Below are positions 1 to 6,515 of a stretch of DNA of 8,508 nucleotides, piece after piece (positions within the stretch are counted from its first letter, which is position 1; every line of letters begins with the position of its first letter). A program made the translations under genes and the position numbers. This stretch comes from an uncultured Clostridia bacterium (GTDB taxonomy: Bacteria; Bacillota; Clostridia; Oscillospirales; Acutalibacteraceae), in NCBI GenBank assembly GCA_946497265.1, contig CAMMKL010000086.1:1-8508 (forward strand), read 5' to 3'. The notes beneath the pieces are model-generated. The model did not search any database. It worked only from the letters and a program-made list of their open reading frames with translations, and was not told the origin of the DNA.

Positions 1-1108
1 GGACCTGGTCGGAAAGCCCGGCGAGCCCCAGCAGGGTGGGCAGAAGGTCGGGCGGGTTGAGGAAGCCGTCCTTTTGCCCGGGCTCGATGTGCCCCGGATA
101 ACGGATCAGGAAGGGCACGCGGAAGGAATCGTCGAACCAATACCCCTTGTACATCATGGAATGGCTTCCCATCATCTCGCCGTGGTCGGAGGTGAAAATG
201 ACGATGGTATCCTCTTCGATCCCCTTTTCTTGGATCGCGTCCAGGATGCGCCCGAACTGCTCGTCAATGCCGCTGACCGCCGCAAAATAGTTGAGCACGT
301 TAGCCTGCGCTACGCCCTGGTAGTTGGCGGCGCGCTCCTTCCACTCCTGGGGGATTTCCTCCGGCAGGGGGGAGAGGGCGCAGGGGCTGTTCAGCAGCTC
401 TTCGGTGCTTTTGCCTTCATATAGCTTTTTGTAGCGTTCGGGCACCTGCTCAAAGGGCATGTGCGGCGGGTTGGAGGCCACAAACAGGAGGAAGGGCTTT
501 TCTTCGTCGCGCATCGCGCCGCCCTTGTTGGTGATGTAATCCACGGCGACGTTGGTATCGATCACGGGCGACCATTCCTCGAAACAGCGCACGTCCTCCA
601 CCTTGTCGTCGGTCGCCCAGTAATGGGGGTGGAAGTGGTCGTCGTGGCAGCCGTAAGAATACCAGAAGTTGAAGCCGTGCCGCCGGTGCTTGGGGGTAAA
701 CGCGTCCCAGATTTTTCCGTCGTCTGCACGGCGTGCTTCCAGGTAGGCGGCGTCGCCCGGTTCGGGGGCGTCTAAGTGCCATTTGCCGATGTAACCGCAG
801 TCGTACCCGTTGCGTGCGAAAATATCCGGCAGGCATTCCTTATTTGGGCGCAGATAAACGCCGTAGCGGTTGCCCTCGGTGTTGCAGTTGCCTACAACGC
901 CGTTGGAGAAGGGGTACTGTCCGCTGAACAGCATACCGCGGTAGGGGCTGCACACCGGAAAGCTGGATACCGCGTGGGAAAGGTACAGGCTCTGCGCGGC
1001 AAAGCGATCCAGATTCGGCGTAATGACAGGGTCTTTTCCCAGAAACCCCATGGCGCGCTGCCGGAATTCATCCGGGATCACATAAACGATATTCGGACGT
1101 TTGCTCAT
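1..1108 (-). CDS. Type I (S1) sulfatase, cytosolic, 3' end cut by window edge
   Basis: This protein should hydrolyse a sulfate ester, probably on an imported sugar or small glycan. The 369 visible codons contain the formylglycine motif C-S-P-Y-R at residues 53-57 (Cys53 would be the oxidised residue), an N-terminal metal-binding stretch PDE at 12-14, GKWHL at 108-112, and SDHGE at 307-311, which supplies metal ligands. The reading frame stays open to the left edge, and S1 sulfatases usually have roughly 450-550 residues, so the C-terminal part is missing. The ATG at 1106-1108 is preceded by GGGAG at about 8 bases. The protein begins MSKRPNIVYV, which is already the first core strand, so there is no signal peptide and the enzyme should act in the cytosol. 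The Cys-type motif in an anaerobe implies activation by a radical-SAM maturase (anSME) encoded elsewhere. The substrate cannot be told from the sequence; sulfated fucose or mucin sugars are guesses from the neighbouring fucose genes. Confidence 0.93.
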   Translation of the reverse strand, partial: MSKRPNIVYVIPDEFRQRAMGFLGKDPVITPNLDRFAAQSLYLSHAVSSFPVCSPYRGMLFSGQYPFSNGVVGNCNTEGNRYGVYLRPNKECLPDIFARNGYDCGYIGKWHLDAPEPGDAAYLEARRADDGKIWDAFTPKHRRHGFNFWYSYGCHDDHFHPHYWATDDKVEDVRCFEEWSPVIDTNVAVDYITNKGGAMRDEEKPFLLFVASNPPHMPFEQVPERYKKLYEGKSTEELLNSPCALSPLPEEIPQEWKERAANYQGVAQANVLNYFAAVSGIDEQFGRILDAIQEKGIEEDTIVIFTSDHGEMMGSHSMMYKGYWFDDSFRVPFLIRYPGHIEPGQKDGFLNPPDLLPTLLGLAGLSDQV

Positions 1109-1410
1109 GATCAAAACTCCCTTTTTGTATAATAAAGCGTGATGAACAGGGGGAAAGGTCCTTTTCAGCAAAAAAGGATAAAAGAAAGTGCGTAAAAGCA
1201 GAACAAGAAAATTTTCGCCCGCCCTTTTTAAAAGGCGGCGGATTCCAAAGGAAGCGCCTTTGCCCGCTCCCCGCAGGAAGCGAAATTCCAGGATTTGAAG
1301 GCTTAGGAGGAGAAAAATCGGATGTTTTTTCGTGGGGAACCCCGGCTTGTGCTGTTTGCGGACAGGGCTTGCCTTTTCGACAGCCTGCAAGGGGAAAGGC
1401 GGCTATATTT
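1109..1410. other. Gene-poor gap between sulfatase and DUF218 gene
   Basis: These 302 bases hold no convincing gene. Going leftwards from the DUF218 stop codon, they contain a small plus-strand reading frame with a good Shine-Dalgarno sequence (1322-1414), a GC-rich palindrome (1219-1238), and short repeats such as GGAAGCG occurring twice near 1250 and 1277. A minus-strand TTATAC (plus positions 1127-1132) lies about 20 bases before the sulfatase start and could be a -10 element, but there is no good -35 hexamer at 16-18 bases. I therefore cannot name the sulfatase promoter. Confidence 0.6.
1219..1238 (-). repeat. GC-rich palindrome, possible weak terminator
   Basis: The palindrome CCGCCCTTTTTAAAAGGCGG can fold into a stem of about seven pairs closed by an AT-rich centre. 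Read on the minus strand, it is followed within about 10 bases by stretches rich in T, so it could act as a weak intrinsic terminator after the DUF218 gene and separate it from the sulfatase. The T-run is interrupted and the loop is small, so this is only a possibility. Confidence 0.35.
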
Positions 1411-1414
1411 TTAA
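1322..1414 (+). CDS. Possible 30-residue small ORF
   Basis: An ATG at 1322 follows AGGAGGAG (1305-1312) at a 9-base spacing, a near-ideal ribosome binding site. It opens a 30-codon frame beginning MFFRGEPRLV and ending RRLYF before TAA at 1412-1414. The frame lies opposite the strand of all nearby genes and its last bases overlap the stop codon of the DUF218 gene. I see no promoter upstream, no membrane helix and no recognisable family. The only support is the Shine-Dalgarno match, and such purine runs arise by chance, so this is more likely noise than a gene. Confidence 0.15.
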   Translation: MFFRGEPRLVLFADRACLFDSLQGERRLYF

Positions 1415-2190
1415 TGCAGCACAATCTGCTCCGCAAGGGCGTATAATTCGCGTATGTAATAGGTAGGGAAGACATACCAGGGGGTATCCGCCGGGATGCT
1501 GTAGGGGGTGAGGAACTGCTCCCGCGCGATCAAAGAGGCCCGCAGCTGATGGAACCCGTCCGTCACGATGGCGACCTCCGTCCCCAGGTTGTTCTGCATC
1601 AGAAGCCGCTTGCTGAAGGAGATGTTTTCCTCGGTATCGCTCGATTCATCCTCCATCAGGATGCGCTTTTCGTCGATGCCGTTCTGTACCAGCCAGGTTT
1701 TCATCGCCTGCGCTTCGGAAACGGCCTCGCCGCCCCCCTTGCCGCCGGACACAATGCACACCTTATCCGGGTACTGTTCCAGATAGCGCTTGGCGGCCTC
1801 CAGCCGTTTGGTCAGCATCAGGCTGGGGGAATCGCCGTTTACCTTGCAGCCTAGCACCACCACCGCGGCGGTCTCCGGCGGGGTGCGGCCGGCGGCGGAG
1901 ATCATGAAGCCGGAAAGGATACCGGCCGAAAGGATCCCAATACCGGCGACAGCCGCCAAAAATGACAAGAGGGTTTTTCCCGCCCGTGTGTGCCACCAGC
2001 GCTTGAGCAGGCGCGTTGCCGCTTCGGAAAACGTGGCGAACAGGCCCATTAACAGGGATAAGGCCAAAAGCGTGAGGTTGCCGACGTTTACAATGCCCAT
2101 GGACGCCGGAAGTAGAAACAGCAAAAGCCCAAAGAGGGCAAGGATCAGTAAGGGGATGCGCCACCACAGGGGGCTGTGTTTTTGTCTCAT
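1411..2190 (-). CDS. DUF218 (YdcF/SanA-like) membrane protein
   Basis: This is a 259-residue protein with an N-terminal membrane part and a C-terminal DUF218 domain. Hydrophobic segments lie at about residues 11-28, 36-54 and 74-98. The domain follows with typical landmarks: VVLGCKVNGD at 111-120, SGGKGGGE at 148-155, a nearby EAQAM, DESSDTEEN at 181-189, and VTDGFHQLRA at 209-218. DUF218 proteins such as E. coli YdcF, SanA and ElyC are linked to cell-envelope work, but their chemistry is poorly known, so no reaction is assigned. The start ATG has GGGTGA at a 6-base spacing. A sigma-A type promoter lies just upstream and a hairpin separates the gene from fucI, so it is probably its own transcription unit. 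Nothing in the sequence ties it to fucose use; the proximity may be incidental. Confidence 0.9.
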   Translation of the reverse strand: MRQKHSPLWWRIPLLILALFGLLLFLLPASMGIVNVGNLTLLALSLLMGLFATFSEAATRLLKRWWHTRAGKTLLSFLAAVAGIGILSAGILSGFMISAAGRTPPETAAVVVLGCKVNGDSPSLMLTKRLEAAKRYLEQYPDKVCIVSGGKGGGEAVSEAQAMKTWLVQNGIDEKRILMEDESSDTEENISFSKRLLMQNNLGTEVAIVTDGFHQLRASLIAREQFLTPYSIPADTPWYVFPTYYIRELYALAEQIVLH

Positions 2191-2225
2191 GGAAAATCAC
2201 CCGTTTCTGATGAGAGGCTAAGAAA

Positions 2226-2254
2226 AGTATAGCATGTACCCGTTTATTTTACAA
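2226..2254 (-). promoter_or_regulatory. Sigma-A promoter for the DUF218 gene
   Basis: Read on the minus strand, TTGTAA (plus 2249-2254) and TATACT (plus 2226-2231) are separated by exactly 17 bases, and a TG one base before the -10 makes it an extended -10 promoter. Transcription would start near 2219, giving a leader of about 28 bases before the ATG at 2190. The match is good (TATACT differs from TATAAT at one position), and the location between a hairpin and a gene start supports it. Confidence 0.7.
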
Positions 2255-2288
2255 CTCACACGCCCTTGTTTTTTGTCGCAGTTGCTGT

Positions 2289-2322
2289 AAACGCCGGCCT
2301 TCATTCTGAAAGGCCAGCGTTT
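2289..2322 (-). terminator. fucI: Hairpin after fucI, likely terminator
   Basis: Thirteen bases at 2289-2301 pair with 2310-2322, with one G-U pair on the transcript, around an 8-base loop. The hairpin begins 14 bases past the fucI stop codon. On the minus strand only the TTT of the stem itself follows, with no clean U-run, so termination may be incomplete or the element may serve as a 3' end stabiliser. Its position between fucI and the promoter of the next gene supports a transcript-end role. Confidence 0.6.
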
Positions 2323-2336
2323 GGAAGTTTGTTTAC

Positions 2337-4121
2337 TTATTTGTACAAAGGCCCATAGGCTGCGCAGGCGCGGTAATCGGCGGCCTGCGGGGACTCCGTC
2401 CCAAAGGCGGCCCAGCTATGCGGCCGGTAAATCGCCTCGTCCGCAATGTTGTGCATGGAAACTGGGATGCGCAGCATGCTGCACAGGGTAATCAGGTCGG
2501 CGCCCACATGGCCGTACACCCACGCGCCGTGGTTGGCGCCCCAGTTGGCCATGACGCTGTAAGTGTCCCGGAAAGCGCCCTTTCCGGTCAGGCGCGGTGC
2601 GAACCAGGTGGTGGGCCAGGTGGGGTCGGTGCGCTGGTCGAGCGCTTTGTGCACCTCGGGGGCCAGCACCACGGTGCTTCCTTCCGCAAGCTGAAGCACA
2701 GGGCCCACACCCTTCACCAGGTTCATGCGCACCATGGTAACGGGCATTTCCGCGTCCGTCTTAAAGTGGGAAGAGAACCCGCCGCCGCGGAAATATTCGT
2801 AATTTGCGCGGCACCAGTCGGTGGCGTTTAGGCAGGCGTTGATGTCCTCTTCCTGCATTTCCCACCATTCCTTCATGCAGCCTTCGCCCGCCCCGTTTTT
2901 GGCGGCGCCGCTGCCGTCTAAGGCCGAAGCGCCCGAGTTGATCAGGTGGATAAAACCGTTTGCCGCTTTGCCCTCCGGTTTTTTGCCGGTGACGCGCTCC
3001 ACCGCCTCCGGGCTCCAATAGGTACGGATGTCGGAGAAGATGGCGGCGCGGTTGGTGATTAGCTTGCACAAAAGCATCGCAACGCCGTTTAAGGTGTCGT
3101 TTTCCGTGGCGAATGGGATCGGTTCCCGTTTGCCGTTCCAGTCAAAGGAGGAATTGGTAATCGCCTCCAGGAAATCGCCGTTCGGAAGCCAGTCAGTCCA
3201 CATGCGCTGCCCCTGGAAGCCGCCCGCAATGGCGTTGCGGCCCAAGGCTTCCTCGTGCCAGCCCATCTCGCCGAGCTTGGGGTTCCCGAGCATCACGTCG
3301 CGGCAGATCATCGTCATCTTTACGACGAATTCCCAATCCTTGTCCGGCGGCACCACTTTGGATTTTGTAATGATTTCGGGCAGGTTTTTAGATTTGTTGC
3401 AGTCAAACCCTTCCTTGCAGTTTGCTTTTGTCCAGGCAAGGGCGCGTTCGAATTCCTCGTGGTCGTAGATGCCCAGGGTAATCCGGCGCAGGATTTCCGT
3501 CATGTCCACCCATTCGGCGCGGATGCCGAAGTAGTTTTGAAAGAAGGCCGGGTCGCAGAAGGAGCCCATAATACCCATGGCGATGGAACCGAAGTTGACA
3601 TAGGCCTTATCCTTCATCTGCCCGACTGCTACCGCGCAGCGGGCGAAGCGCAGGATTTTTTCCTGCACGTCTGCGGGAACGCTCCGGTCGTCCGCGTCCT
3701 GCACGTCGTGCCCGTAAATAGAGAAAGCAGGCAGTCCTTTCTGGGCGTGGGCGGCCAATACCGCAGCCAGATAGACCGCGCCGGGGCGTTCGGTGCCGTT
3801 AAACCCCCATACCGCTTTCACGGTGAGCGGGTCTAAGGCCATGGTTTCGCTGCCGTAGCACCAGCAGGGCGTTACGGTCAGGGTGCCGCATACGTTTTGG
3901 GTGCTGAAGAATTCCGCGCAGCGCCCGGCTTCCGCCCCGCCGCCAATGGTGGAGGGGGCGATTACGCACTCGACCGGCGTGCCGTCGGCATAGCGCAGGT
4001 GGGATTCGATCAGCTCCTTAGCCGCCCGCGCCATGCCCATGGTCTGTTCCTCCAGGCTTTCCCGTACGCCGCCCCAGCGCCCGTCGATGGTTGGGCGAAT
4101 ACCAATTTTTGGATGAGTCAT
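2337..4121 (-). CDS. fucI: L-fucose isomerase
   Basis: FucI interconverts L-fucose and L-fuculose in the cytosol, the first step of fucose breakdown; the family also accepts D-arabinose. At 594 residues it matches the E. coli enzyme (591) almost end to end as I recall that sequence. Landmarks include PKIGIRPTIDGRWGGVRESL at the N-terminus, TPCWCYGSET at 84-93, WGFNGTERPGAVYLAA at 105-120, YGHDVQDADD at 136-145, and the C-terminal ending YGPLYK. The Mn-binding and catalytic residues known from E. coli (Glu337, Asp361, His528) align with Glu340 in FATEND, Asp364 in SDIRTYWSP and His531 in NWGANHG, so the enzyme should be active. The start has AAAGGAG at a 9-base spacing. It is read away from the AT-rich cassette, from a shared upstream region of 186 bases; a hairpin follows the stop. 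It lies on the same strand as the aldolase and kinase but is cut off from them by the cassette. Confidence 0.98.
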   Translation of the reverse strand: MTHPKIGIRPTIDGRWGGVRESLEEQTMGMARAAKELIESHLRYADGTPVECVIAPSTIGGGAEAGRCAEFFSTQNVCGTLTVTPCWCYGSETMALDPLTVKAVWGFNGTERPGAVYLAAVLAAHAQKGLPAFSIYGHDVQDADDRSVPADVQEKILRFARCAVAVGQMKDKAYVNFGSIAMGIMGSFCDPAFFQNYFGIRAEWVDMTEILRRITLGIYDHEEFERALAWTKANCKEGFDCNKSKNLPEIITKSKVVPPDKDWEFVVKMTMICRDVMLGNPKLGEMGWHEEALGRNAIAGGFQGQRMWTDWLPNGDFLEAITNSSFDWNGKREPIPFATENDTLNGVAMLLCKLITNRAAIFSDIRTYWSPEAVERVTGKKPEGKAANGFIHLINSGASALDGSGAAKNGAGEGCMKEWWEMQEEDINACLNATDWCRANYEYFRGGGFSSHFKTDAEMPVTMVRMNLVKGVGPVLQLAEGSTVVLAPEVHKALDQRTDPTWPTTWFAPRLTGKGAFRDTYSVMANWGANHGAWVYGHVGADLITLCSMLRIPVSMHNIADEAIYRPHSWAAFGTESPQAADYRACAAYGPLYK

Positions 4122-4292
4122 GTTGTTTCGCTCCTTTAAATAAAAATTTATAACTTATATAAAAGGTTTTATTGACAATTTTAAATTATTCCTTTATAAT
4201 ATATTTAATAGTAATTTTAGAAAGGACAGATTCCAATGTTTTATTAATTTTAAAATCAGGGAGTTGGAAATTGGAGAAAAAGTGAAACAACA
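4121..4292. repeat. Inverted 9-base repeat in the two divergent leaders
   Basis: TGTTGTTTC at 4121-4129 and its exact complement GAAACAACA at 4284-4292 lie in the leaders of fucI and of the plus-strand secreted-protein gene, each beside the ribosome binding site. Extending outwards gives a 10 of 11 match. Read in the sense of each mRNA, both leaders therefore carry the same GAAACAACA word. It could be chance in AT-rich DNA, a shared regulatory site, or a mark left by a rearrangement. Confidence 0.25.
4172..4200 (+). promoter_or_regulatory. Perfect consensus sigma-A promoter for the AT-rich cassette
   Basis: TTGACA at 4172-4177 and TATAAT at 4195-4200 are both exact consensus hexamers with the optimal 17-base spacer, in AT-rich DNA. 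Transcription should start near 4207. The -35 lies within the near-palindrome ATTGACAAT, which also gives TTGTCA on the minus strand, but the best minus-strand -10 (TATAAA, plus 4147-4152) is 20 bases away, so I cannot name a firm fucI promoter. No operator is obvious, so strong, possibly constitutive, expression of the cassette is inferred. Confidence 0.85.
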
Positions 4293-4307
4293 AGGAGGTA
4301 TATTAAA
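4201..4307 (+). promoter_or_regulatory. Leader of the secreted-protein gene, with strong RBS
   Basis: The leader is about 100 bases, AT-rich, and ends in AAGGAGG at 4292-4298, 9 bases before the ATG at 4308: a near-perfect ribosome binding site that fixes the start. A three-codon frame (ATG TTT TAT TAA, 4236-4247) follows AAAGGA at 4221-4226 and could be a leader peptide or chance. I see no stable hairpin or known riboswitch. Confidence 0.5.
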
Positions 4308-5675
4308 ATGAAAAAATGTATAAGTATTATTTTATCAATGGCTTTTCTGTTTTCCTTTACTTTTTCAGTGTATGCTATGGAAAATGATGATCGTTCACAT
4401 ATAAACAGTGATACTGTAACTTCTTCCGGACGAGTTATGAGTCTATCTGATTTTAACACCTTATATGGACCTCCTTCCCTTAGTATGTATGCCAATAATG
4501 TTATGTCTGAACAATCTGCCCAAATTACTATTAATAATATCAACATTCAAAAAGATATTTTATCATTTACTGCAAATATTTCTGTAGATGGAGTAAGTGA
4601 AAAACTTAGTGCTTCTGGAAAACTTTATAATAGTTATAAAAAGAAAGATGGAATTAATAGTATTATTGGAGATCTGGTAGATTACAATAAGAACTATGAA
4701 ATTCTTCTATTTGAAATTTATAATGACAATCATGAAGAAATCTTACGTATTGACAGTCCTCTGGCCGACACGCCGCATCTTAAGCTCTATTTAAAGGATT
4801 CTGAAGGTCAGATTTTACTTTTTGAACTTCCTATCCCTACAGTACTACTGGACATTGAGATAGCAAATCAGGAAAAAAGTCCTCTGGATAAAGATGCCTA
4901 CTGGTTTGCACAGGTAATTCCTCCTGTCGAGGAAAAAGAAATATTTTCTGAAGATGGTTTTTTGGATGATTACGATACATCATTAAATAATCAAACACGC
5001 GCAGTTGGTACGGCTACTGATTGGTTTGCCTCTTCTTATAATACCATTACTTATACCTATGCAGGTTCACAAGTTTACTGTAGTTCCAGACCTTATGGTT
5101 CTTGGTATGCAGCTAATGTTTCAGGAGATACCACATGGAATATTGATTTTAGGCTTGCAGAATATACAACTATTGATGGAGTTAGAAATGAAAATTTCCC
5201 GAATGCTTTTACTTATAGAGAAGTTACCTTGGGTGCTGGTGTTGGAGCCAAAACTACTATTATAAGAAGATTTTTGACAGGTGCTGTATATGGTTATGGA
5301 GAAGGAAGTAATATAGGAGCTTATATAGGAAATACTGCATGGAGTGCATTGTCTAGTGTGGCTCCAACTTCTGCTCAATTATTATCCGCATTAAATAGTT
5401 GTATCAACTCTAGTACATATCGGACAGTTAAACTAGGAGATGACGTTTCCTCTCGATATGCAACAGGTGATCAAAGTTTTTCTTCCCGTATATCGTCTAG
5501 TTATGAAATGGCTTCCCGTGATCATTCAATGCATATACAAGTAGTTACTAGAAAAAGTACATCGGGATCGTCGACTTCGAATGGGTTGTTATATGCGTCT
5601 TGGAAAACTTACAAAAGAGATGTATATAATGGCACTCAAACTAAACCTATAAATTTTTCATATAGAGTTTCTTAA
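4308..5675 (+). CDS. Secreted protein of unknown function, AT-rich gene
   Basis: I do not recognise this 455-residue protein. Residues 1-23 form a clear Sec signal peptide: MKKC, a hydrophobic core, and a V-Y-A cleavage site before MEN. The mature part is about 432 residues, with no other membrane helix, no LPxTG anchor and no lipobox. It seems to have two parts: a region to about 200 rich in polar beta-type sequence (for example AQITINNINI at 71-80), an acidic linker at about 206-225 (EEKEIFSEDG, then LDDYDT), and a C-terminal region from about 234 rich in Tyr, Ser, Thr and Gly (DWFASSYNTITYTYAG at 238-253, GAVYGYGEGSNIGAYIG at 325-341). The mature chain has two cysteines, Cys258 and Cys365, which could form a disulfide. 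No catalytic motif is evident. The gene is far more AT-rich than the fuc genes. A 251-residue membrane protein follows after 67 bases, with no terminator between, so they are probably co-transcribed. Surface binding or an extracellular factor are guesses only. Confidence 0.85.
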   Translation: MKKCISIILSMAFLFSFTFSVYAMENDDRSHINSDTVTSSGRVMSLSDFNTLYGPPSLSMYANNVMSEQSAQITINNINIQKDILSFTANISVDGVSEKLSASGKLYNSYKKKDGINSIIGDLVDYNKNYEILLFEIYNDNHEEILRIDSPLADTPHLKLYLKDSEGQILLFELPIPTVLLDIEIANQEKSPLDKDAYWFAQVIPPVEEKEIFSEDGFLDDYDTSLNNQTRAVGTATDWFASSYNTITYTYAGSQVYCSSRPYGSWYAANVSGDTTWNIDFRLAEYTTIDGVRNENFPNAFTYREVTLGAGVGAKTTIIRRFLTGAVYGYGEGSNIGAYIGNTAWSALSSVAPTSAQLLSALNSCINSSTYRTVKLGDDVSSRYATGDQSFSSRISSSYEMASRDHSMHIQVVTRKSTSGSSTSNGLLYASWKTYKRDVYNGTQTKPINFSYRVS

Positions 5676-5742
5676 ATCTATTTAATTTATTTAATTTGTC
5701 TGTTTCTCCGCTGGTTTAATATAGAAACGGGGTTGACTTTAT

Positions 5743-6498
5743 ATGCTTTTTACTGTATTAATCATAATTAATATACTAATTCTTTTCGCCCTTTTGTTTT
5801 TTTCTATTTTGCCAATTATTCCGCGTTTTTCTAAAATCCGGTTAAACCTGCGAAGGGCTCCACGCATTATTCTTTCTTTCTTGTTTTTAGCGCTGATCAC
5901 TAGCAACGTTTTGCTGGGGATTTGCCTCTCCCAAAAAGAAAACGAAAGCGTTCGATCAGAGGCTGTGGAAAGTTTTGCAGTTAAGATAACGCTGAACCAC
6001 TCTGATTTATCGGAAATCCTATCTATGTTGCCAGCAGTGGAGGATAAGGAAATAGAGGCCGCGGCTCTTGAGCATATTGCAGCGAAAGCATATTCAGCGA
6101 CATTTGATGTAGATGCGATCTCCTACCTTTATTGGGAGGTTTTCCCAAAGGGGACAGAAGCAACGTTTACGAAAAGCAATACGTTGGAGAAACATGAGGA
6201 CTATCGCGTTCTTTTAGAAAATATCTCGTCCGCTTTACAAAGGGTAGCCGACCGCCATGGGGACAACAGGATTTTTACCCCTAGCGTTGGGGAACGGGAG
6301 ATACTGGATGCCATTCATGAAATTGCGGATTTGTTAAAAAGGAAAAAAGCGGAACAATTACAAAAAGATATGCCGAATGGGTTCGATTACATTTTTAGTG
6401 AATATGAAATCTGCCAAAACCTTTTGCAATCAGATCCTGAAATACGGGATTTGTACCACGCTATAGATGACTATGTGGACAAAGGAAACAGAAATTAA
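5743..6498 (+). CDS. Two-helix membrane protein of unknown function
   Basis: I do not recognise this 251-residue protein. It has two N-terminal hydrophobic segments, at about 2-27 and 42-62, joined by a strongly basic loop (RFSKIRLNLRRAPR, 28-41). By the positive-inside rule the loop is cytosolic and the remaining 190 residues lie outside the membrane. That domain is mostly charged and probably helical, with features such as VEDKEIEAAALEHIAAKAYS near 98-117 and AIHEIADLLKRKKAEQLQKD near 189-208, which could be a short coiled coil. The ribosome binding site is weak (GGGG about 10 bases upstream), so translation may depend on the gene before it. Base composition is intermediate between the AT-rich upstream gene and the fuc genes. 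An intrinsic terminator lies just past the stop, closing the two-gene unit. Partnership with the secreted protein is inferred from position alone. Confidence 0.8.
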   Translation: MLFTVLIIINILILFALLFFSILPIIPRFSKIRLNLRRAPRIILSFLFLALITSNVLLGICLSQKENESVRSEAVESFAVKITLNHSDLSEILSMLPAVEDKEIEAAALEHIAAKAYSATFDVDAISYLYWEVFPKGTEATFTKSNTLEKHEDYRVLLENISSALQRVADRHGDNRIFTPSVGEREILDAIHEIADLLKRKKAEQLQKDMPNGFDYIFSEYEICQNLLQSDPEIRDLYHAIDDYVDKGNRN

Positions 6499-6515
6499 TG
6501 AAAAGCTGTTTGGCC

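Noticed and set aside
1128..1133. Plus-strand TATAAT just outside the sulfatase start
   Set aside because: No matching -35 at 16-18 bases and no plus-strand gene downstream except the doubtful small ORF about 190 bases away.
1068..1475. 135-codon minus-strand frame bridging the gap between DUF218 gene and sulfatase
   Set aside because: It overlaps both well-supported genes in another frame, has low-complexity Pro/Ser/Lys-rich sequence, and shows no ribosome binding site or domain.
3255..3836. 193-codon plus-strand frame inside fucI
   Set aside because: It is the mirror of a high-GC gene in which stop codons are rare on the other strand; fucI is certain and this frame has no family features.
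4256..4546. 96-codon minus-strand frame opposite the start of the secreted-protein gene
   Set aside because: It lies antisense to a gene with a perfect promoter, strong ribosome binding site and clear signal peptide; its hydrophobic stretch is just the complement of the signal-peptide region.
5702..5728. Short inverted repeat GTTTCT...AGAAAC between the two cassette genes, as a terminator or regulator
   Set aside because: Only six AT-rich pairs around a 15-base loop with no T-run following, too weak to support a call.
5910..5935. Cysteine after the second hydrophobic segment of the 251-residue protein (LLGICLSQ), as a lipoprotein site
   Set aside because: The residue before Cys is Ile where a lipobox needs Gly, Ala or Ser, and the segment is the second helix, not an N-terminal signal.
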